From Kyrpidia spormannii (GTDB taxonomy: Bacteria > Bacillota > Bacilli > Kyrpidiales > Kyrpidiaceae), in NCBI RefSeq assembly GCF_002804065.1, contig NZ_CP024955.1, forward strand, positions 1,736,001 to 1,800,000: a DNA stretch of 64,000 nt. Direction: 5' to 3'. How positions within the stretch are numbered: position 1 is the stretch's first letter; each line of letters starts with the position of its first letter. Positions 53,137-63,041 of this stretch are shown here, one piece after another. The notes beneath the pieces were generated by a model that was not told the origin of the DNA, searched no databases, and saw only the letters and a program-made list of their open reading frames with translations. Made by a program: the position numbers and the translations under genes.

Positions 53137-53940
53137 TCAATTTTCCCCCTCGGGGTCGGCCGGGGGCGCACCGCCTTCCGCGATTTGTTGCGGCAGAGGC
53201 AAGTTTTCCTCCCGGGCGATGGCCTCCACCTCTTTGCGCTCTTCCTGGGTGAGGGCCGACCAGTTCACCAGATCCGGCCGCCTCAAGAGAGTCCTCCGGA
53301 TCGCCTCCCGGCGCCTCCACCGGGCGATCTCTCCGTGATGACCGGAGAGAAGCACTTCGGGCACCGATAGACCCCGATAGACCGGAGGGCGGGTGTATTG
53401 GGGATACTCCAGCCACCCGTCAGAGAAACTCTCCCTTCGCGCCGATTCCTCGTTCCCGAGCACACCCGGAAGCAACCGTGCCACGGCGTCAATGATGGCC
53501 ATTGCGGGGATCTCCCCCCCGGTCAGGATGTAATCGCCGAGGGAAATCTCATCATTCACCACCAGGGTTCGGACCCTTTCATCGAATCCCTCATAATGGC
53601 CACAGATCAACACGAGATGATCCAACCCGGCCAACTCTTCAACGATGTCCTGGGTCAGCCGCCTGCCCTGGGGACTAAGCAGCACCACACGCCGGCGGAC
53701 CCCGGGTGTCTTTGCCACGACGTCCTCCACGGCCCGGACGATGGGATCGGGCGCCAACACCATTCCCGTACCCCCACCATAGGGGTAGTCGTCCACCATC
53801 CGATGCTTATTCGTGGAAAAATCTCTAAAGTTCACCAGGCGTACTGAAAGCCGTTTTGCTTGGAGGGCCCGGCCGAGGATACTGGTGCGAAGGATCCCAT
53901 CGAACATCTCCGGAAACAAGGTCAGCACATCGATGATCAC
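53137..53940 (-). CDS. trmD: tRNA (guanine37-N1)-methyltransferase TrmD
   Basis: This 267-residue SPOUT enzyme begins [20 protein letters not shown], has [30 protein letters not shown] and the knot [20 protein letters not shown]. It makes m1G37 in tRNAs to prevent frameshifting. GTG start with TTGGAGGAAT in front, overlapping the rimM stop by 4 bp. The C-terminal 15 residues are an acidic tail. Confidence 0.97.
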   Translation of the reverse strand: MIIDVLTLFPEMFDGILRTSILGRALQAKRLSVRLVNFRDFSTNKHRMVDDYPYGGGTGMVLAPDPIVRAVEDVVAKTPGVRRRVVLLSPQGRRLTQDIVEELAGLDHLVLICGHYEGFDERVRTLVVNDEISLGDYILTGGEIPAMAIIDAVARLLPGVLGNEESARRESFSDGWLEYPQYTRPPVYRGLSVPEVLLSGHHGEIARWRRREAIRRTLLRRPDLVNWSALTQEERKEVEAIAREENLPLPQQIAEGGAPPADPEGEN

Positions 53941-54464
53941 AATTCCTCCAACCCTTCGGGGAGCGAAACCACCATGAGCCTGTCCTCCACGGAAACCCGC
54001 TTCACCACAGACGGGACGGCGGGAACCAGGAGATCTTTCGCCCCCGGCCGCCGCACCACATACACATCGTTCGCTCCGGGTTGAAGAACCTCGGACAACT
54101 CACCCAACCATCGGCCGTGCTCGTCCACCACCCGGCAGCCCACCAACTGATGAATGTAGTACTGGCCTTCCGGAAGAGGCATCAGTGCCGATTCCGGCAC
54201 TTTCAACTCCCGGCCCTTCCACGGCTCCACCGCCTGGATGGAATGAAATCCGGCAAACTGGACGATGTACACGTTCTTGTGTTTGCGAGCCTTCTCCACC
54301 CGGAGTTCCCGGGCGGGACCCGTCCCCCCGTCCAGCCACAAGACCGACCCCTGCCGGAACCGGACTTCGGGAAAATCGGTGCGCGGGAAGACGCGAACTT
54401 CTCCTCGCAAACCGTGCGTTCCCACCACCACGCCGACCGTGTACATGGGCTCTTCCGGCGTCAT
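53937..54464 (-). CDS. rimM: Ribosome maturation factor RimM
   Basis: This 175-residue protein has an N-terminal RimM domain ([30 protein letters not shown]) and a C-terminal PRC-barrel ([44 protein letters not shown]). It assists 30S head assembly. AAGGGGGATCGCG precedes the ATG. It follows rpsP directly without the khpA gene usual in Bacillus. Confidence 0.95.
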   Translation of the reverse strand: MTPEEPMYTVGVVVGTHGLRGEVRVFPRTDFPEVRFRQGSVLWLDGGTGPARELRVEKARKHKNVYIVQFAGFHSIQAVEPWKGRELKVPESALMPLPEGQYYIHQLVGCRVVDEHGRWLGELSEVLQPGANDVYVVRRPGAKDLLVPAVPSVVKRVSVEDRLMVVSLPEGLEEL

Positions 54465-54522
54465 CGCGATCCCCCTTCGGAAGATATCCCCGGGACCCGG
54501 AACTGCCGTTCAACAAAGGGAA

Positions 54523-54801
54523 TTACTTGCCTTTTCGCCCGGCCCGTCGCTCGTGAAATTCCCTCATCACTCCCGCTTTGCGAAGCAAACTCCTTGCGGT
54601 ATCCGAAGGCTGAGCCCCGGTCTCTAACCAATGCAACGCCCGCTCGGTATTGATCTGGATAGCAGCTGGTTCAGCTAATGGATCATAGGTGCCAATTTCT
54701 TCAATAAACCGCCCATCCCGGGGCGACCGGGAATCTGCCACCACCACGCGATAAAATGGACGTTTCTTCGCACCCATCCGCTTCAAACGAATCTTAACCA
54801 C
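54523..54801 (-). CDS. rpsP: 30S ribosomal protein S16
   Basis: This 92-residue S16 starts [20 protein letters not shown], has [12 protein letters not shown] and the W in [19 protein letters not shown] start after GGGGGAC and AAAGG. It lies between ffh and rimM. Confidence 0.98.
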   Translation of the reverse strand: MVKIRLKRMGAKKRPFYRVVVADSRSPRDGRFIEEIGTYDPLAEPAAIQINTERALHWLETGAQPSDTARSLLRKAGVMREFHERRAGRKGK

Positions 54802-54888
54802 CGAACCTTTGTCCCCCTTTGTACTCAGATATTCGGATTACCGGCTCCAACCAGGATGGCCGGCGCACCCAACCAGCAGGGCTCCCGC

Positions 54889-56220
54889 CTAAAAGGGCCG
54901 AAATCCTTTGCGTCGAGCCATTTTCTTCCCCATGCTGGAAAACTGCTTCATCATCTTCCGCATCTCTTTGAACTGTTTCAGGAGGCGGCCAACATCCTCC
55001 ACCCGGGTACCGCTTCCCGAAGCGATCCTCCGCCGCCGGCTGGCGTCGATCAACTCCGGCCGACGCCGCTCTTCGGGAGTCATCGACAGAATGATGGCCT
55101 CCACCCGGCCTAGCTGCCTCTCGTCCACCTGGAGATTGCCCAAGCCCTTGATCTTGTTCATGCCCGGCAGCATCCCCAGCAGCTGATCCAGAGGACCGAG
55201 TTTGCGGACCTGGCGGAGTTGATCGAGAAAATCTTCGAGGCTGAACTCCCCGGCCCGCAGCTGCCGCTCCAACTGCTTGGCTTTCTCCGCATCCACCGTC
55301 TGCTGGGCTTTTTCGATCAAGGTCAGGACGTCGCCCATGCCCAAGATCCGGGAGGCCATCCGGTCCGGGTAAAAGGGTTCCAGGGCATCGAGCTTTTCCC
55401 CAACCCCGGCAAATTTAATCGGACAGCCAGCCACCGACAGGATGGAGAGGGCCGCGCCCCCCTTGGTATCGCCGTCCAGCTTCGTAAAAATCGCTCCGGT
55501 CAACCCCAGCCGCCCGTGGAAAGCTTCCGCGACCTCCACCGCCGACTGGCCGGTCATCGCGTCGACCACGAGAAGGATCTCGCCGGGCGCAACGGCCGCT
55601 TTCATCCTCTCCAATTCTTCCATCAACGCGTCATCCACGTGCAGCCGACCGGCGGTGTCCACCAAAACCACGTCGCATCCTTCTTGAGAAGCCCGCTCCA
55701 GGGAAGCTTTGGCAATCTCCACGGGGTCGGCATCCCCGCCCAGAGAGAACACCGGAACTTTAAGCCCTTCACCCAGGGTTTGCAGTTGGCGAACGGCGGC
55801 CGGTCGATAGACATCCGCAGCAACCAGCAGGGGCCGTCGGCCCTGCTTGCGCACCCACTGAGCCAGTTTCCCGGCCGTTGTCGTTTTCCCGGCCCCCTGC
55901 AGACCCACCAACATCACCACCGCCGGCCGGCCGGACAGGTTGAGGGTGGATGGTTTGCCACCCAAAAGAGAAGTCAACTCGTCGTGGACGATCTTGATCA
56001 CCTGTTGGGCAGGAGTGAGGCTTTTCATGACCTCTTGCCCCACCGCACGCTCCCGGACCCTGGCGACAAAATCCCGGACCACGGTAAAATTCACGTCGGC
56101 GGCCAACAGGGCCCGGCGTACTTCTTTCATCGCCTCGTCCACGTCCGCCTCGCTGAGTTTCCCTTTTGACTTCAAACGGGCAAAGGCCTCTTGGAGGCGA
56201 CCCGCCAACCCTTCAAACAT
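54889..56220 (-). CDS. ffh: Signal recognition particle protein Ffh
   Basis: This 443-residue SRP54 GTPase has an N domain ([20 protein letters not shown]), a G domain with G1 [26 protein letters not shown] and [14 protein letters not shown], and a Met-rich M domain ([33 protein letters not shown]) that binds signal peptide and 4.5S RNA. The ATG at 56220 follows GGAGGGGGGG. The frame upstream belongs to ylxM. It overlaps ylxM by 8 bp. Confidence 0.98.
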   Translation of the reverse strand: MFEGLAGRLQEAFARLKSKGKLSEADVDEAMKEVRRALLAADVNFTVVRDFVARVRERAVGQEVMKSLTPAQQVIKIVHDELTSLLGGKPSTLNLSGRPAVVMLVGLQGAGKTTTAGKLAQWVRKQGRRPLLVAADVYRPAAVRQLQTLGEGLKVPVFSLGGDADPVEIAKASLERASQEGCDVVLVDTAGRLHVDDALMEELERMKAAVAPGEILLVVDAMTGQSAVEVAEAFHGRLGLTGAIFTKLDGDTKGGAALSILSVAGCPIKFAGVGEKLDALEPFYPDRMASRILGMGDVLTLIEKAQQTVDAEKAKQLERQLRAGEFSLEDFLDQLRQVRKLGPLDQLLGMLPGMNKIKGLGNLQVDERQLGRVEAIILSMTPEERRRPELIDASRRRRIASGSGTRVEDVGRLLKQFKEMRKMMKQFSSMGKKMARRKGFRPF

Positions 56221-56593
56221 CCCCGTCCCCCCCTCCTGTCCCGTTGCCGTCCTCACAAAGTTCCCCGACCAATTCAAGCAAGCGCCGCTGTTGATCATCG
56301 TCCACCGGAAGCCCGGCGATCACCTCGGCAAGCTGCCTTTTGACCGCCCGCCGGCGCATGTGGCGACTCACAAGGCCCAGTACCGCCTCGTACTGTTCCA
56401 ACTGGTCCACCGCCCGCCTCAGGTGATCATGAACTGCCTGACGGCTGACCCCGAACTGAATGGCAATCTCACCTAGGGAGAGGTCTTCCAAATAATGCAA
56501 CTCGACAAAGCTTCGCTGTTTCTCCGTCAGGAGTGCGCCATAATGATCGTACAGCAGATTCACCCGCGTGGTTTTGTCCAACACCGGCGCCAC
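56213..56593 (-). CDS. ylxM: YlxM family DNA-binding protein
   Basis: This 126-residue protein has a sigma-70 region 4-like HTH ([40 protein letters not shown]) followed by a variable helical tail. YlxM is encoded before ffh throughout Bacillota and may adjust SRP expression. The start is unclear (GTG 56593 or a start 9-12 bases further on), with weak SD. The 3' end overlaps ffh. Confidence 0.9.
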   Translation of the reverse strand: MAPVLDKTTRVNLLYDHYGALLTEKQRSFVELHYLEDLSLGEIAIQFGVSRQAVHDHLRRAVDQLEQYEAVLGLVSRHMRRRAVKRQLAEVIAGLPVDDDQQRRLLELVGELCEDGNGTGGGDGDV

Positions 56594-56625
56594 CGCCTTG
56601 TCAAGCCAATCGGCTTTACACCGGA

Positions 56626-56654
56626 ATGTTACCGGATCGCAGGGCCATTGTCAA
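56626..56654 (-). promoter_or_regulatory. SigA promoter of ylxM-ffh-rpsP
   Basis: Minus strand TTGACA (56654-56649), a 17-bp spacer, then TAACAT (56631-56626). The -35 covers the ftsY stop, so ylxM-ffh can be transcribed apart from smc-ftsY. Confidence 0.7.
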
Positions 56655-57592
56655 GGGTTCTCCCGGCCCTCGGCCCCGTCCGTTCCGAGAAGGGCGTCCA
56701 CAAAGGTTTCCGGATCAAAGGGCTCTAAATCCTCGATTCCTTCCCCGACCCCGACGAATTTCACGGGGATGCCGAGACGCCGGCGAATCGTTAACACCAT
56801 TCCGCCTTTCGCCGTCCCGTCTAATTTTGTCAAAACCACCCCCGTCACCCCGGCGGAGCGAGAGAACAGTTCGGCTTGGGTGAGGGCGTTCTGCCCCGTG
56901 GTGGCATCGATGACTAACAGCACCTCGTGAGGAGCTCCATCGACCTCCCTGGCCGCCACCCGGCGGATTTTCTCCAGTTCGGCCATCAAATTCGTTTTGT
57001 TGTGCAAACGCCCCGCCGTGTCGCACAACACCACGTCCACCCCTCGGGACCGCCCGGCCTGGATGGCGTCAAACACCACCGCCGCAGGGTCGCTCCCCTC
57101 CTGCTGGCGAATCACATCCACCTGGGCCCGGGATCCCCATACCTGCAGTTGCTCAATAGCCCCCGCCCGGAAAGTGTCTCCGGCAGCCAGGAGTACCTTA
57201 CGGCCTTCGCCCTTGAGCCGATGAGCGAGTTTGCCAAGGGTGGTGGTTTTCCCGGCGCCGTTTACCCCGACAACCAGCACGACGGATAGAGATCCGGGAT
57301 GAATCTGTAAAGGCGCAGAATCCCGACCCAAAACTTCAAGAAGAAGTTCCCGCAACAGCGGGCGCAGTTCCCACGCTTCTCGGACGCCGCGTTCCCGGGC
57401 CTGGTTGCGGAGATCCTCCACCCACTCCACCGCTTGATCCACCCCGACATCGCCAAGAATCAGCAACTCCTCCAGTTCGTCAAACAGCGCATCATCCAAC
57501 CGCCGCCGACCGGTCACCAGGGAACTCATCCGGCCGAAAACAGCCTCCCTGGTTTTTTGAAGTCCTTGGCGAAAACGATCGAACAAACCCAA
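56651..57592 (-). CDS. ftsY: Signal recognition particle receptor FtsY
   Basis: This 313-residue NG-domain GTPase has the N domain (FDRFRQGLQKTREAVFGRMS), G1 LVVGVNGAGKTTTLGKLAHR, DTAGRLHNKTNL and TKLDGTAKGGMVL, then GVGEGIEDLEPFDPETFV at the end. It docks the SRP-ribosome complex at the membrane. No acidic A domain, normal for Gram-positives. The TTG at 57592 follows AAAGGAGGAGA. The frame upstream to 57658 lies against smc. Confidence 0.96.
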   Translation of the reverse strand: MGLFDRFRQGLQKTREAVFGRMSSLVTGRRRLDDALFDELEELLILGDVGVDQAVEWVEDLRNQARERGVREAWELRPLLRELLLEVLGRDSAPLQIHPGSLSVVLVVGVNGAGKTTTLGKLAHRLKGEGRKVLLAAGDTFRAGAIEQLQVWGSRAQVDVIRQQEGSDPAAVVFDAIQAGRSRGVDVVLCDTAGRLHNKTNLMAELEKIRRVAAREVDGAPHEVLLVIDATTGQNALTQAELFSRSAGVTGVVLTKLDGTAKGGMVLTIRRRLGIPVKFVGVGEGIEDLEPFDPETFVDALLGTDGAEGRENP

Positions 57593-57665
57593 ATTGTCTC
57601 CTCCTTTCTCAACTGGTTCCCGCGGGCCCGCACGGCAACGGGTCGTCGCCATGCGCAAAGATCCG

Positions 57666-60600
57666 TCAAGAGGCCGTCTGCTCCTCGGGTTCCGGATCCA
57701 CCATTCGCACCGCCACTAATTTTGACACCCCGGCCTCCTCCATGGCGACCCCATACAGGGCGTCCGCCTGCTCCATCGTACCTTTGCGGTGCGTGATCAC
57801 CACAAACTGTGTCTCATGGGAGAATTCCCGAAGGTATTTGGCAAACCGGTGGACATTGGCTTCGTCCAACGCGGCGTCCACCTCGTCCAACACGCAGACG
57901 GGAACCGGATTCACCCGAAGAATCGCGAACAACAGGGCGATGGCCGTCAGTGCCCGCTCCCCTCCGCTGAGCAGGGAGAGGGTTTGAAGTTTTTTCCCCG
58001 GCGGCTGCGCCGCGATTTCCACCCCCGTCCCCAGGGGATCTGCGGGATCGGTCAACTCCAGTTGCGCCCGTCCTCCCCCGAAGAGGCGGACAAATACCTC
58101 CTGAAACTGCGCGCCGACTTCCTTGACAGTGGCCAAAAACCGGCTGGACATCTCGTCGTCCATTTCGCGAATCAGGTCGTTGAGACGGGCAGAGGCAGCA
58201 AGGAGATCATCTCGTTGGGCGCTCAAAAAATCGAGCCGTTCCCGCAATCGGCCATACTCCTCCACCGCTCCGGACCGCACCGGTTCAAGACTTTGCATCG
58301 ACCGGCGCAACTCCTCCAACCGCCGGGAGAGCGGGCCGGGATCCTCCACATCTCCGAACCGTTCTTTTGCCCGTTCGAACCCCATGTGGAAGTTCTCCGC
58401 CAAATCGTCTAAGGCATGCCGCAGTTCGACCTGGAGTCGTTCCCGGCGAACCGTCCACGCGTGAAGATCCTGTTCCAGACGGTGAAGGCCCTGCCGCCTG
58501 GCCGCCACCGCGGCCTCCGCCCGCTTGACCGCCTCCGCCTCCCGCAACCTCGCTTCCTTAGCGTCTTGCAGTTCCCGAAGCCGCTCCGCCGCCAAAGACT
58601 GTCCTTCTTCCAGTTGCTCCGAGATCGTTATCAGACGGCTTCGGGTTTCGTCCCGGCGTTTTTCAAGTTCGCCGATCTCTTTTTCGAGAGCGGCAATCTG
58701 GCGCTGTAACTCCCGAAGTTCGGAAACTTTGGCCTCACGCTGGTGAACGGCGTAGGCCCGCCTCTCCCTCAAGGAGGCCAATTGGACTTTCAGCTCGGTG
58801 ATGATTGCCCGGCGTTCCTCCAATTGGCCCTCCATCGCCCGGCGCTCGACCTCGAGGGCGCTGATCTTCTCTTGAACCAAGGCGGCTTGACGCTCGGCTT
58901 GAACCGTTCGCTCCCGGGCCTGCTCCATGTACCGCGTTTGCTCATCCACTTCCTGGCTCAGGCGATCCATCTCGAATCGATCCCACTCTAACCGCTCAAT
59001 CAAGCTTTTCAACCGGGCCCCGAGATCATCTTGAATTCCCTGGAGTCGGTTCCCCTCCTTGCGCGCCTCGTGCAGCGCTCGTTCATTTTCTGCGGCCGCC
59101 CGCCCGAGAACAGCCTCTTCCTCCCGAAGAGTCCGTAGAGTCTCCTCTCCCTTGTCGACGCGTTTTCTCTGCTCGTCCACCTGCTGGGCCATCAATTCCA
59201 CCTGGCGGCGCCGGGAAAGCAAACTTCCGCTCCCCTTTATCGGCGCTCCCCCGCTCATCGTGCCTCCCGGGTGGACCACATCCCCTTCTAACGTCACCAC
59301 CCTGTACCGGCGGCGGACCCGGCGGGCCATTTCCACCGCCCCTCGCAAATCCTTCGCCACGGCGACCTGTCCTAGCAGATACGACACCAGCGACTGGAAG
59401 GCAGGTTCCGCCTTGACAAGATCGGCCGCCACTCCGACCCAGCCGGGCGCCCCGGACAGGGTCTGCCGGTCGGCCTCCGACATCGTCCGAGGTCGAATCA
59501 CCGATAGGGGAATACAGGTGATCCGCCCTTCCTTCGCCCGTTTCAGGTACTCGATCGCCTGGCGACCCGCATCCTCATCCCGAACCACCACGTACTGCAA
59601 TGCCGGCCCCAAGGCAGCTTCCACGGCAGAGTCCAGACCGTCCGGCACTCGGATCACCTCGGCCACCGCCCCGAGAACGCCGGAAAGCTTTCCGGCCTTG
59701 GCGGCGGTGAGCACAGTTTTGACTCCCCGTCCGTACCCTCCATATGACTCTTCGAGGTCCTTCATAACCTCCCATTTTGATACCAGGGCCGCCAACTGCT
59801 CCCGATCCCGACGCCATCCATTTTCTGCCTGGTCCATTCGCCCCCGCAGTTGCCTCTCCTGGGCGACCCGATCCCTGTCGGCTTCCTCCAGGCTTTTCAC
59901 CCGGTTTTCCACGGTCTCCTTTTGCCGCTGCACCTCTTCGAGTTTCGCCTTGAGATCTTGCGCCTCCCGACTCCGCTCCGCCGACTCCTCCATCAGGCGG
60001 TCCCGGCGCCGGGCGGCCACCTCGAGGGCCTCGCGTCGATGCCGTTCTTCGTTCCGGGCCGCCGCCGCCTGGTTGAGCCGTTCGATCAGCTCAGCTTTGC
60101 ACTCTTCCAAGCGAATCTCCAGTCCTGTCCCGGCCGCGTCCCCGTAACCCCCTTCTGCTTCTTCCAGTCTCCTCCGCCTTTCCTCCAGCTCTGCCTCCGC
60201 CGACCGGACCTCCGCCTCCAGTCTCTGAAGCTCCCCTTGAGCCGTTTCCCTCCGGGAAATCAGGTCTTGAAGGCGATTTTTCGCCTCAGTCCAAGTCTGA
60301 TCAAGATGAGTGACCCGCTCTTCCAAAAGCCGGCGCTGCCCCTCTTCCCGTTCCCTCTCTGCCTGCCACGAGGCCCATGAGCTCTGGATCTCCTCCAATT
60401 CCCGGTCCTGGCGCACCAGCTCCAGGCGCCGCTGCTCCAGATGGGCCTCGGCGTCCGCCAGGGCCGCCGCCTCCTGAGCCGCCGCTTGTTCCGCTTTGAC
60501 CGCTTCATCCTGGGCCCGTTGATACTCCATGTGGGTTTGTTCAATGCGGTGCACCGCCAAGCGCCCGGCGATGGTGGCCGCTTCTTCCTGAAGGGCCCGA

Positions 60601-61244
60601 TACTGCCGTTCCCGTTCGGCCTCCGCGGCGAGGGGGGTCGCCTGTTCCGTCAGTTCGTGGATGACATCTTCCACGCGCATCATATTGGCTTTGGTGTCTT
60701 CTAATTTCTTCAGCGCCTCGCGCTTTCTGGCTTTAAATTTTACAATGCCGGCGGCATCCTCAAAAATTCCCCGGCGATCCTCCGGACGATTGGAGAGAAC
60801 CTCGTCAATGCGGCCTTGACCGATCATCGAATAGGCTTCTTTGCCAAGGCCAGTATCCAAAAACAGATCGATGACATCTTTCAGCCGGCAGGTTTGACGG
60901 TTCAGCCGATATTCACTTTCCCCTGACCGGTACAGGCGGCGGGTCACGGTAATCTCCCGGTAATCCAGGGGTAATCGCCCATCCTCGTTGTCGAGGGTCA
61001 AGGACACTTCACAATAATTGATCGGTTTTCGCCCGTCGCTCCCGGCAAAAATCACATCCTCCATCCGGGCGCCGCGCAGGCTCTTGGCCGACTGCTCCCC
61101 TAGAACCCATCGCAGTGCTTCGGCGATGTTGCTTTTGCCGCTGCCATTGGGCCCGACAACCGCCGTGATCCCCGGGGGCAGTTCGATCTCCGTCCGATCT
61201 GCGAAAGATTTAAACCCCGAGATCTCCAACCGTTTAATGTGCAT
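57666..61244 (-). CDS. smc: Chromosome partition protein SMC
   Basis: This 1192-residue SMC has the head N-lobe with Walker A (TAVVGPNGSGKSNIAEALRW), a coiled coil, a hinge (about 515-640, with GVLGAVAEVIRVPDGLDSAV), a second coiled coil, and a head C-lobe with signature LLSGGERALTAIALLFAI and Walker B PVCVLDEVDAALDEAN. It organises chromosome arms with ScpAB. The ATG at 61244 gives MHIKRLEISGFKSFADRTEI, the family start. The open frame upstream is spurious. Confidence 0.97.
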   Translation of the reverse strand: MHIKRLEISGFKSFADRTEIELPPGITAVVGPNGSGKSNIAEALRWVLGEQSAKSLRGARMEDVIFAGSDGRKPINYCEVSLTLDNEDGRLPLDYREITVTRRLYRSGESEYRLNRQTCRLKDVIDLFLDTGLGKEAYSMIGQGRIDEVLSNRPEDRRGIFEDAAGIVKFKARKREALKKLEDTKANMMRVEDVIHELTEQATPLAAEAERERQYRALQEEAATIAGRLAVHRIEQTHMEYQRAQDEAVKAEQAAAQEAAALADAEAHLEQRRLELVRQDRELEEIQSSWASWQAEREREEGQRRLLEERVTHLDQTWTEAKNRLQDLISRRETAQGELQRLEAEVRSAEAELEERRRRLEEAEGGYGDAAGTGLEIRLEECKAELIERLNQAAAARNEERHRREALEVAARRRDRLMEESAERSREAQDLKAKLEEVQRQKETVENRVKSLEEADRDRVAQERQLRGRMDQAENGWRRDREQLAALVSKWEVMKDLEESYGGYGRGVKTVLTAAKAGKLSGVLGAVAEVIRVPDGLDSAVEAALGPALQYVVVRDEDAGRQAIEYLKRAKEGRITCIPLSVIRPRTMSEADRQTLSGAPGWVGVAADLVKAEPAFQSLVSYLLGQVAVAKDLRGAVEMARRVRRRYRVVTLEGDVVHPGGTMSGGAPIKGSGSLLSRRRQVELMAQQVDEQRKRVDKGEETLRTLREEEAVLGRAAAENERALHEARKEGNRLQGIQDDLGARLKSLIERLEWDRFEMDRLSQEVDEQTRYMEQARERTVQAERQAALVQEKISALEVERRAMEGQLEERRAIITELKVQLASLRERRAYAVHQREAKVSELRELQRQIAALEKEIGELEKRRDETRSRLITISEQLEEGQSLAAERLRELQDAKEARLREAEAVKRAEAAVAARRQGLHRLEQDLHAWTVRRERLQVELRHALDDLAENFHMGFERAKERFGDVEDPGPLSRRLEELRRSMQSLEPVRSGAVEEYGRLRERLDFLSAQRDDLLAASARLNDLIREMDDEMSSRFLATVKEVGAQFQEVFVRLFGGGRAQLELTDPADPLGTGVEIAAQPPGKKLQTLSLLSGGERALTAIALLFAILRVNPVPVCVLDEVDAALDEANVHRFAKYLREFSHETQFVVITHRKGTMEQADALYGVAMEEAGVSKLVAVRMVDPEPEEQTAS

Positions 61245-61286
61245 GCGCGTCGACCCCGTTCCATCGTTCCATGATTCGGTAGTGTC

Positions 61287-61292
61287 ATTGTA
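61287..61292 (-). promoter_or_regulatory. Extended -10 promoter candidate of smc
   Basis: Minus strand TGC-TACAAT (extended -10) about 45 bases before the smc ATG. No strong -35. Confidence 0.4.
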
Positions 61293-61427
61293 GCATACAT
61301 GGGACCCGCATCGAGATCGGATACTAGTTCCGACGAGTTTGTGATGGGGGGAATCTTCCTCGGGGCAAGGGGGTCTAAACGAGCACCTTCCATGAGGCGT
61401 ACGTAATGGAGAAAGGGGGCGTCCGCT

Positions 61428-61940
61428 GTGCGAAACAACGGTAAGAACAGGGGAAAATCCTGGTTGTGGTGGTTCGGATTCTTGCTCTTTAGTTGTGTCC
61501 TGGTTCAACCGAATGCTGACGCCACCCGCCCGGACAGCACCCACGTCGAGATCGGGGATGCCGGGTCCGGCGAAATCCTCGGCCACGCCCCGTGGAACGC
61601 GGAGGTTGCCGAGTTGGTCAGCCGAATCGCCCACTCCTGTCACAAGATCGATCCGGCGGCCCAGATTCGCTTCCCGCCTGGATACATTGTCCGAATCGTC
61701 TTCGATGGAGCGGTTGAAACAGGCATGCCACACCCGGTCAGAGAATTGTGGATCGTCGTGCCGAGGGCGGAACCGGGATCCGGCCGGGTGATCGCCTTCG
61801 ACCCGGATCATCGAATGACCGTTTACCGGCCGGAGTCTTCTCTAGAGCCACTTCGCCGGTGGATCCACCGCCACACGGGGCGGAGCGGGGAGCCGGTTCA
61901 CCGGTCGGGATCCCCGCCCTGGACCGGGGCTCGCCGATAA
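61428..61940 (+). CDS. Secreted or membrane-anchored hypothetical protein
   Basis: This 170-residue protein has an N-terminal basic region and hydrophobic segment (SWLWWFGFLLFSCVLV), likely a signal peptide. A mature part then carries HAPWNAEVAELVSRIAHSC, PPGYIVRIVFDGAVETG and VIAFDPDHRMTVYRPES, with a basic C-terminus. GTG start with AAAGGGGG in front. Not recognised. It is convergent with the next gene and overlaps it by 43 bp. Confidence 0.65.
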   Translation: MRNNGKNRGKSWLWWFGFLLFSCVLVQPNADATRPDSTHVEIGDAGSGEILGHAPWNAEVAELVSRIAHSCHKIDPAAQIRFPPGYIVRIVFDGAVETGMPHPVRELWIVVPRAEPGSGRVIAFDPDHRMTVYRPESSLEPLRRWIHRHTGRSGEPVHRSGSPPWTGARR

Positions 61941-62221
61941 GCCGAGGACAAAAAACGTTCGTGAAGGGCATACTCGGCCATCCCCAAGACGATGACCGCA
62001 GGAATTGCCCGCCAGATCGGAGTTCGTCCGCCGGCGCGGATCGCTCGATACATGAAAGGAAAGCCCATGAAAAGACTCGGGGCATTGCCGAACCGGGTTA
62101 GGAGTATGCGGTCCGCCGCCACTCCGATCACCGAGAGCAACAATCCCACGGCCACGGGCCGCGCCGTCCCCCAAAACCGCAGCACAGCCGGAAAAAGAAA
62201 CATTTTTAAGAGACCGTTCAT
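61898..62221 (-). CDS. Small membrane protein of unknown function
   Basis: This 107-residue protein starts at ATG 62221 with AGGAGGTGGG in front. Two or three hydrophobic segments are seen (MFLFPAVLRF, VAVGLLLSVIGVAADRILL, IPAVIVLGMAEYALHERFL) with basic residues between. Not recognised. It lies 99 bases after rnc on the same strand. Its 3' end runs into the convergent secreted-protein gene. Confidence 0.65.
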   Translation of the reverse strand: MNGLLKMFLFPAVLRFWGTARPVAVGLLLSVIGVAADRILLTRFGNAPSLFMGFPFMYRAIRAGGRTPIWRAIPAVIVLGMAEYALHERFLSSAYRRAPVQGGDPDR

Positions 62222-62320
62222 CCGCCCACCTCCTGTCGCCGACACCCATAGTGTGAGACGGCAGCAGTTCTCCCATACTGGCGGGCGGGGCAACCGGGGG
62301 CTCTCCGGCCCGGGTGAGGA

Positions 62321-63016
62321 TTAAGACGGAAGGACGGTCAATTTCATGAGCGCCTCCCGGGCAGCGTGCTGTTCGGCTTCTTTCTTGGAGCGTCCAGACC
62401 CCTCCCCGTAGGCTTGTCCACCGATCCACACCTGCGCCACAAACTCCCGGTGATGGGCAGGGCCCCGTTCATCCGTGATCCGGTACGTCAGTGGCCCCAA
62501 ACCCACTTTTTGCACGTGCTCCTGTAGCATCGTTTTGTAATCATCCAGAATCGGGGCCTGCTCACGCTGCAAGGCCGGGAACATCATGCGCAGCAAAAAC
62601 TCCCGGGCCGCCTCCAACCCTTGGTCGAGGAAAATCGCCCCGATCAGCGCCTCGTAGACGTCTGCCAATAGAGACGGTCTGCGCCGCCCCCCGGACATCT
62701 CCTCCCCCCGGCCGAGGCGGATATATTGATCCAGCCCCAGGGCCGTCGCAAACCGCACCAGGGAGGGCTCACAGACGATGGCGGCCCGCATCCGTGTCAG
62801 TTCTCCTTCCGGAAACCGAGGGTAAGCCCGGAAAAGAAACTCGCTGACCAGCAGTTCCAAAACGGCGTCCCCGAGAAACTCCAATCGCTCGTTGTCTTCC
62901 ACATCGCCCCGGTGTTCGTTTCGGTAACTGGAGTGCGTGAACGCTTGACGGAGGAGTGATGCGTTGCGGAAAGTGATCCCGAGGCGCGCCTCCAACTCAT
63001 CCCATTTTGTCGCCAC
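62321..63016 (-). CDS. rnc: Ribonuclease III
   Basis: This 231-residue RNase III has the catalytic signature NERLEFLGDAVLELLVSEF, the second acidic site ADVYEALIGAIFLDQG and a C-terminal double-stranded RNA-binding domain (DYKTMLQEHVQKVGLGPL, SGRSKKEAEQHAAREALM). It processes rRNA and other duplex RNAs. The GTG at 63016 follows AGGTGGGAT. The frame upstream is the fabF 3' end. Confidence 0.96.
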   Translation of the reverse strand: MATKWDELEARLGITFRNASLLRQAFTHSSYRNEHRGDVEDNERLEFLGDAVLELLVSEFLFRAYPRFPEGELTRMRAAIVCEPSLVRFATALGLDQYIRLGRGEEMSGGRRRPSLLADVYEALIGAIFLDQGLEAAREFLLRMMFPALQREQAPILDDYKTMLQEHVQKVGLGPLTYRITDERGPAHHREFVAQVWIGGQAYGEGSGRSKKEAEQHAAREALMKLTVLPS

Positions 63017-63041
63017 AGTATCCCACCTGTTCCGAGCAAAG

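Noticed and set aside
59059-60147. 362-codon Ser/Arg-rich plus-strand frame over smc
   Set aside because: This is an antisense reading of the SMC coiled coil. Its length comes from biased codon use, not coding.
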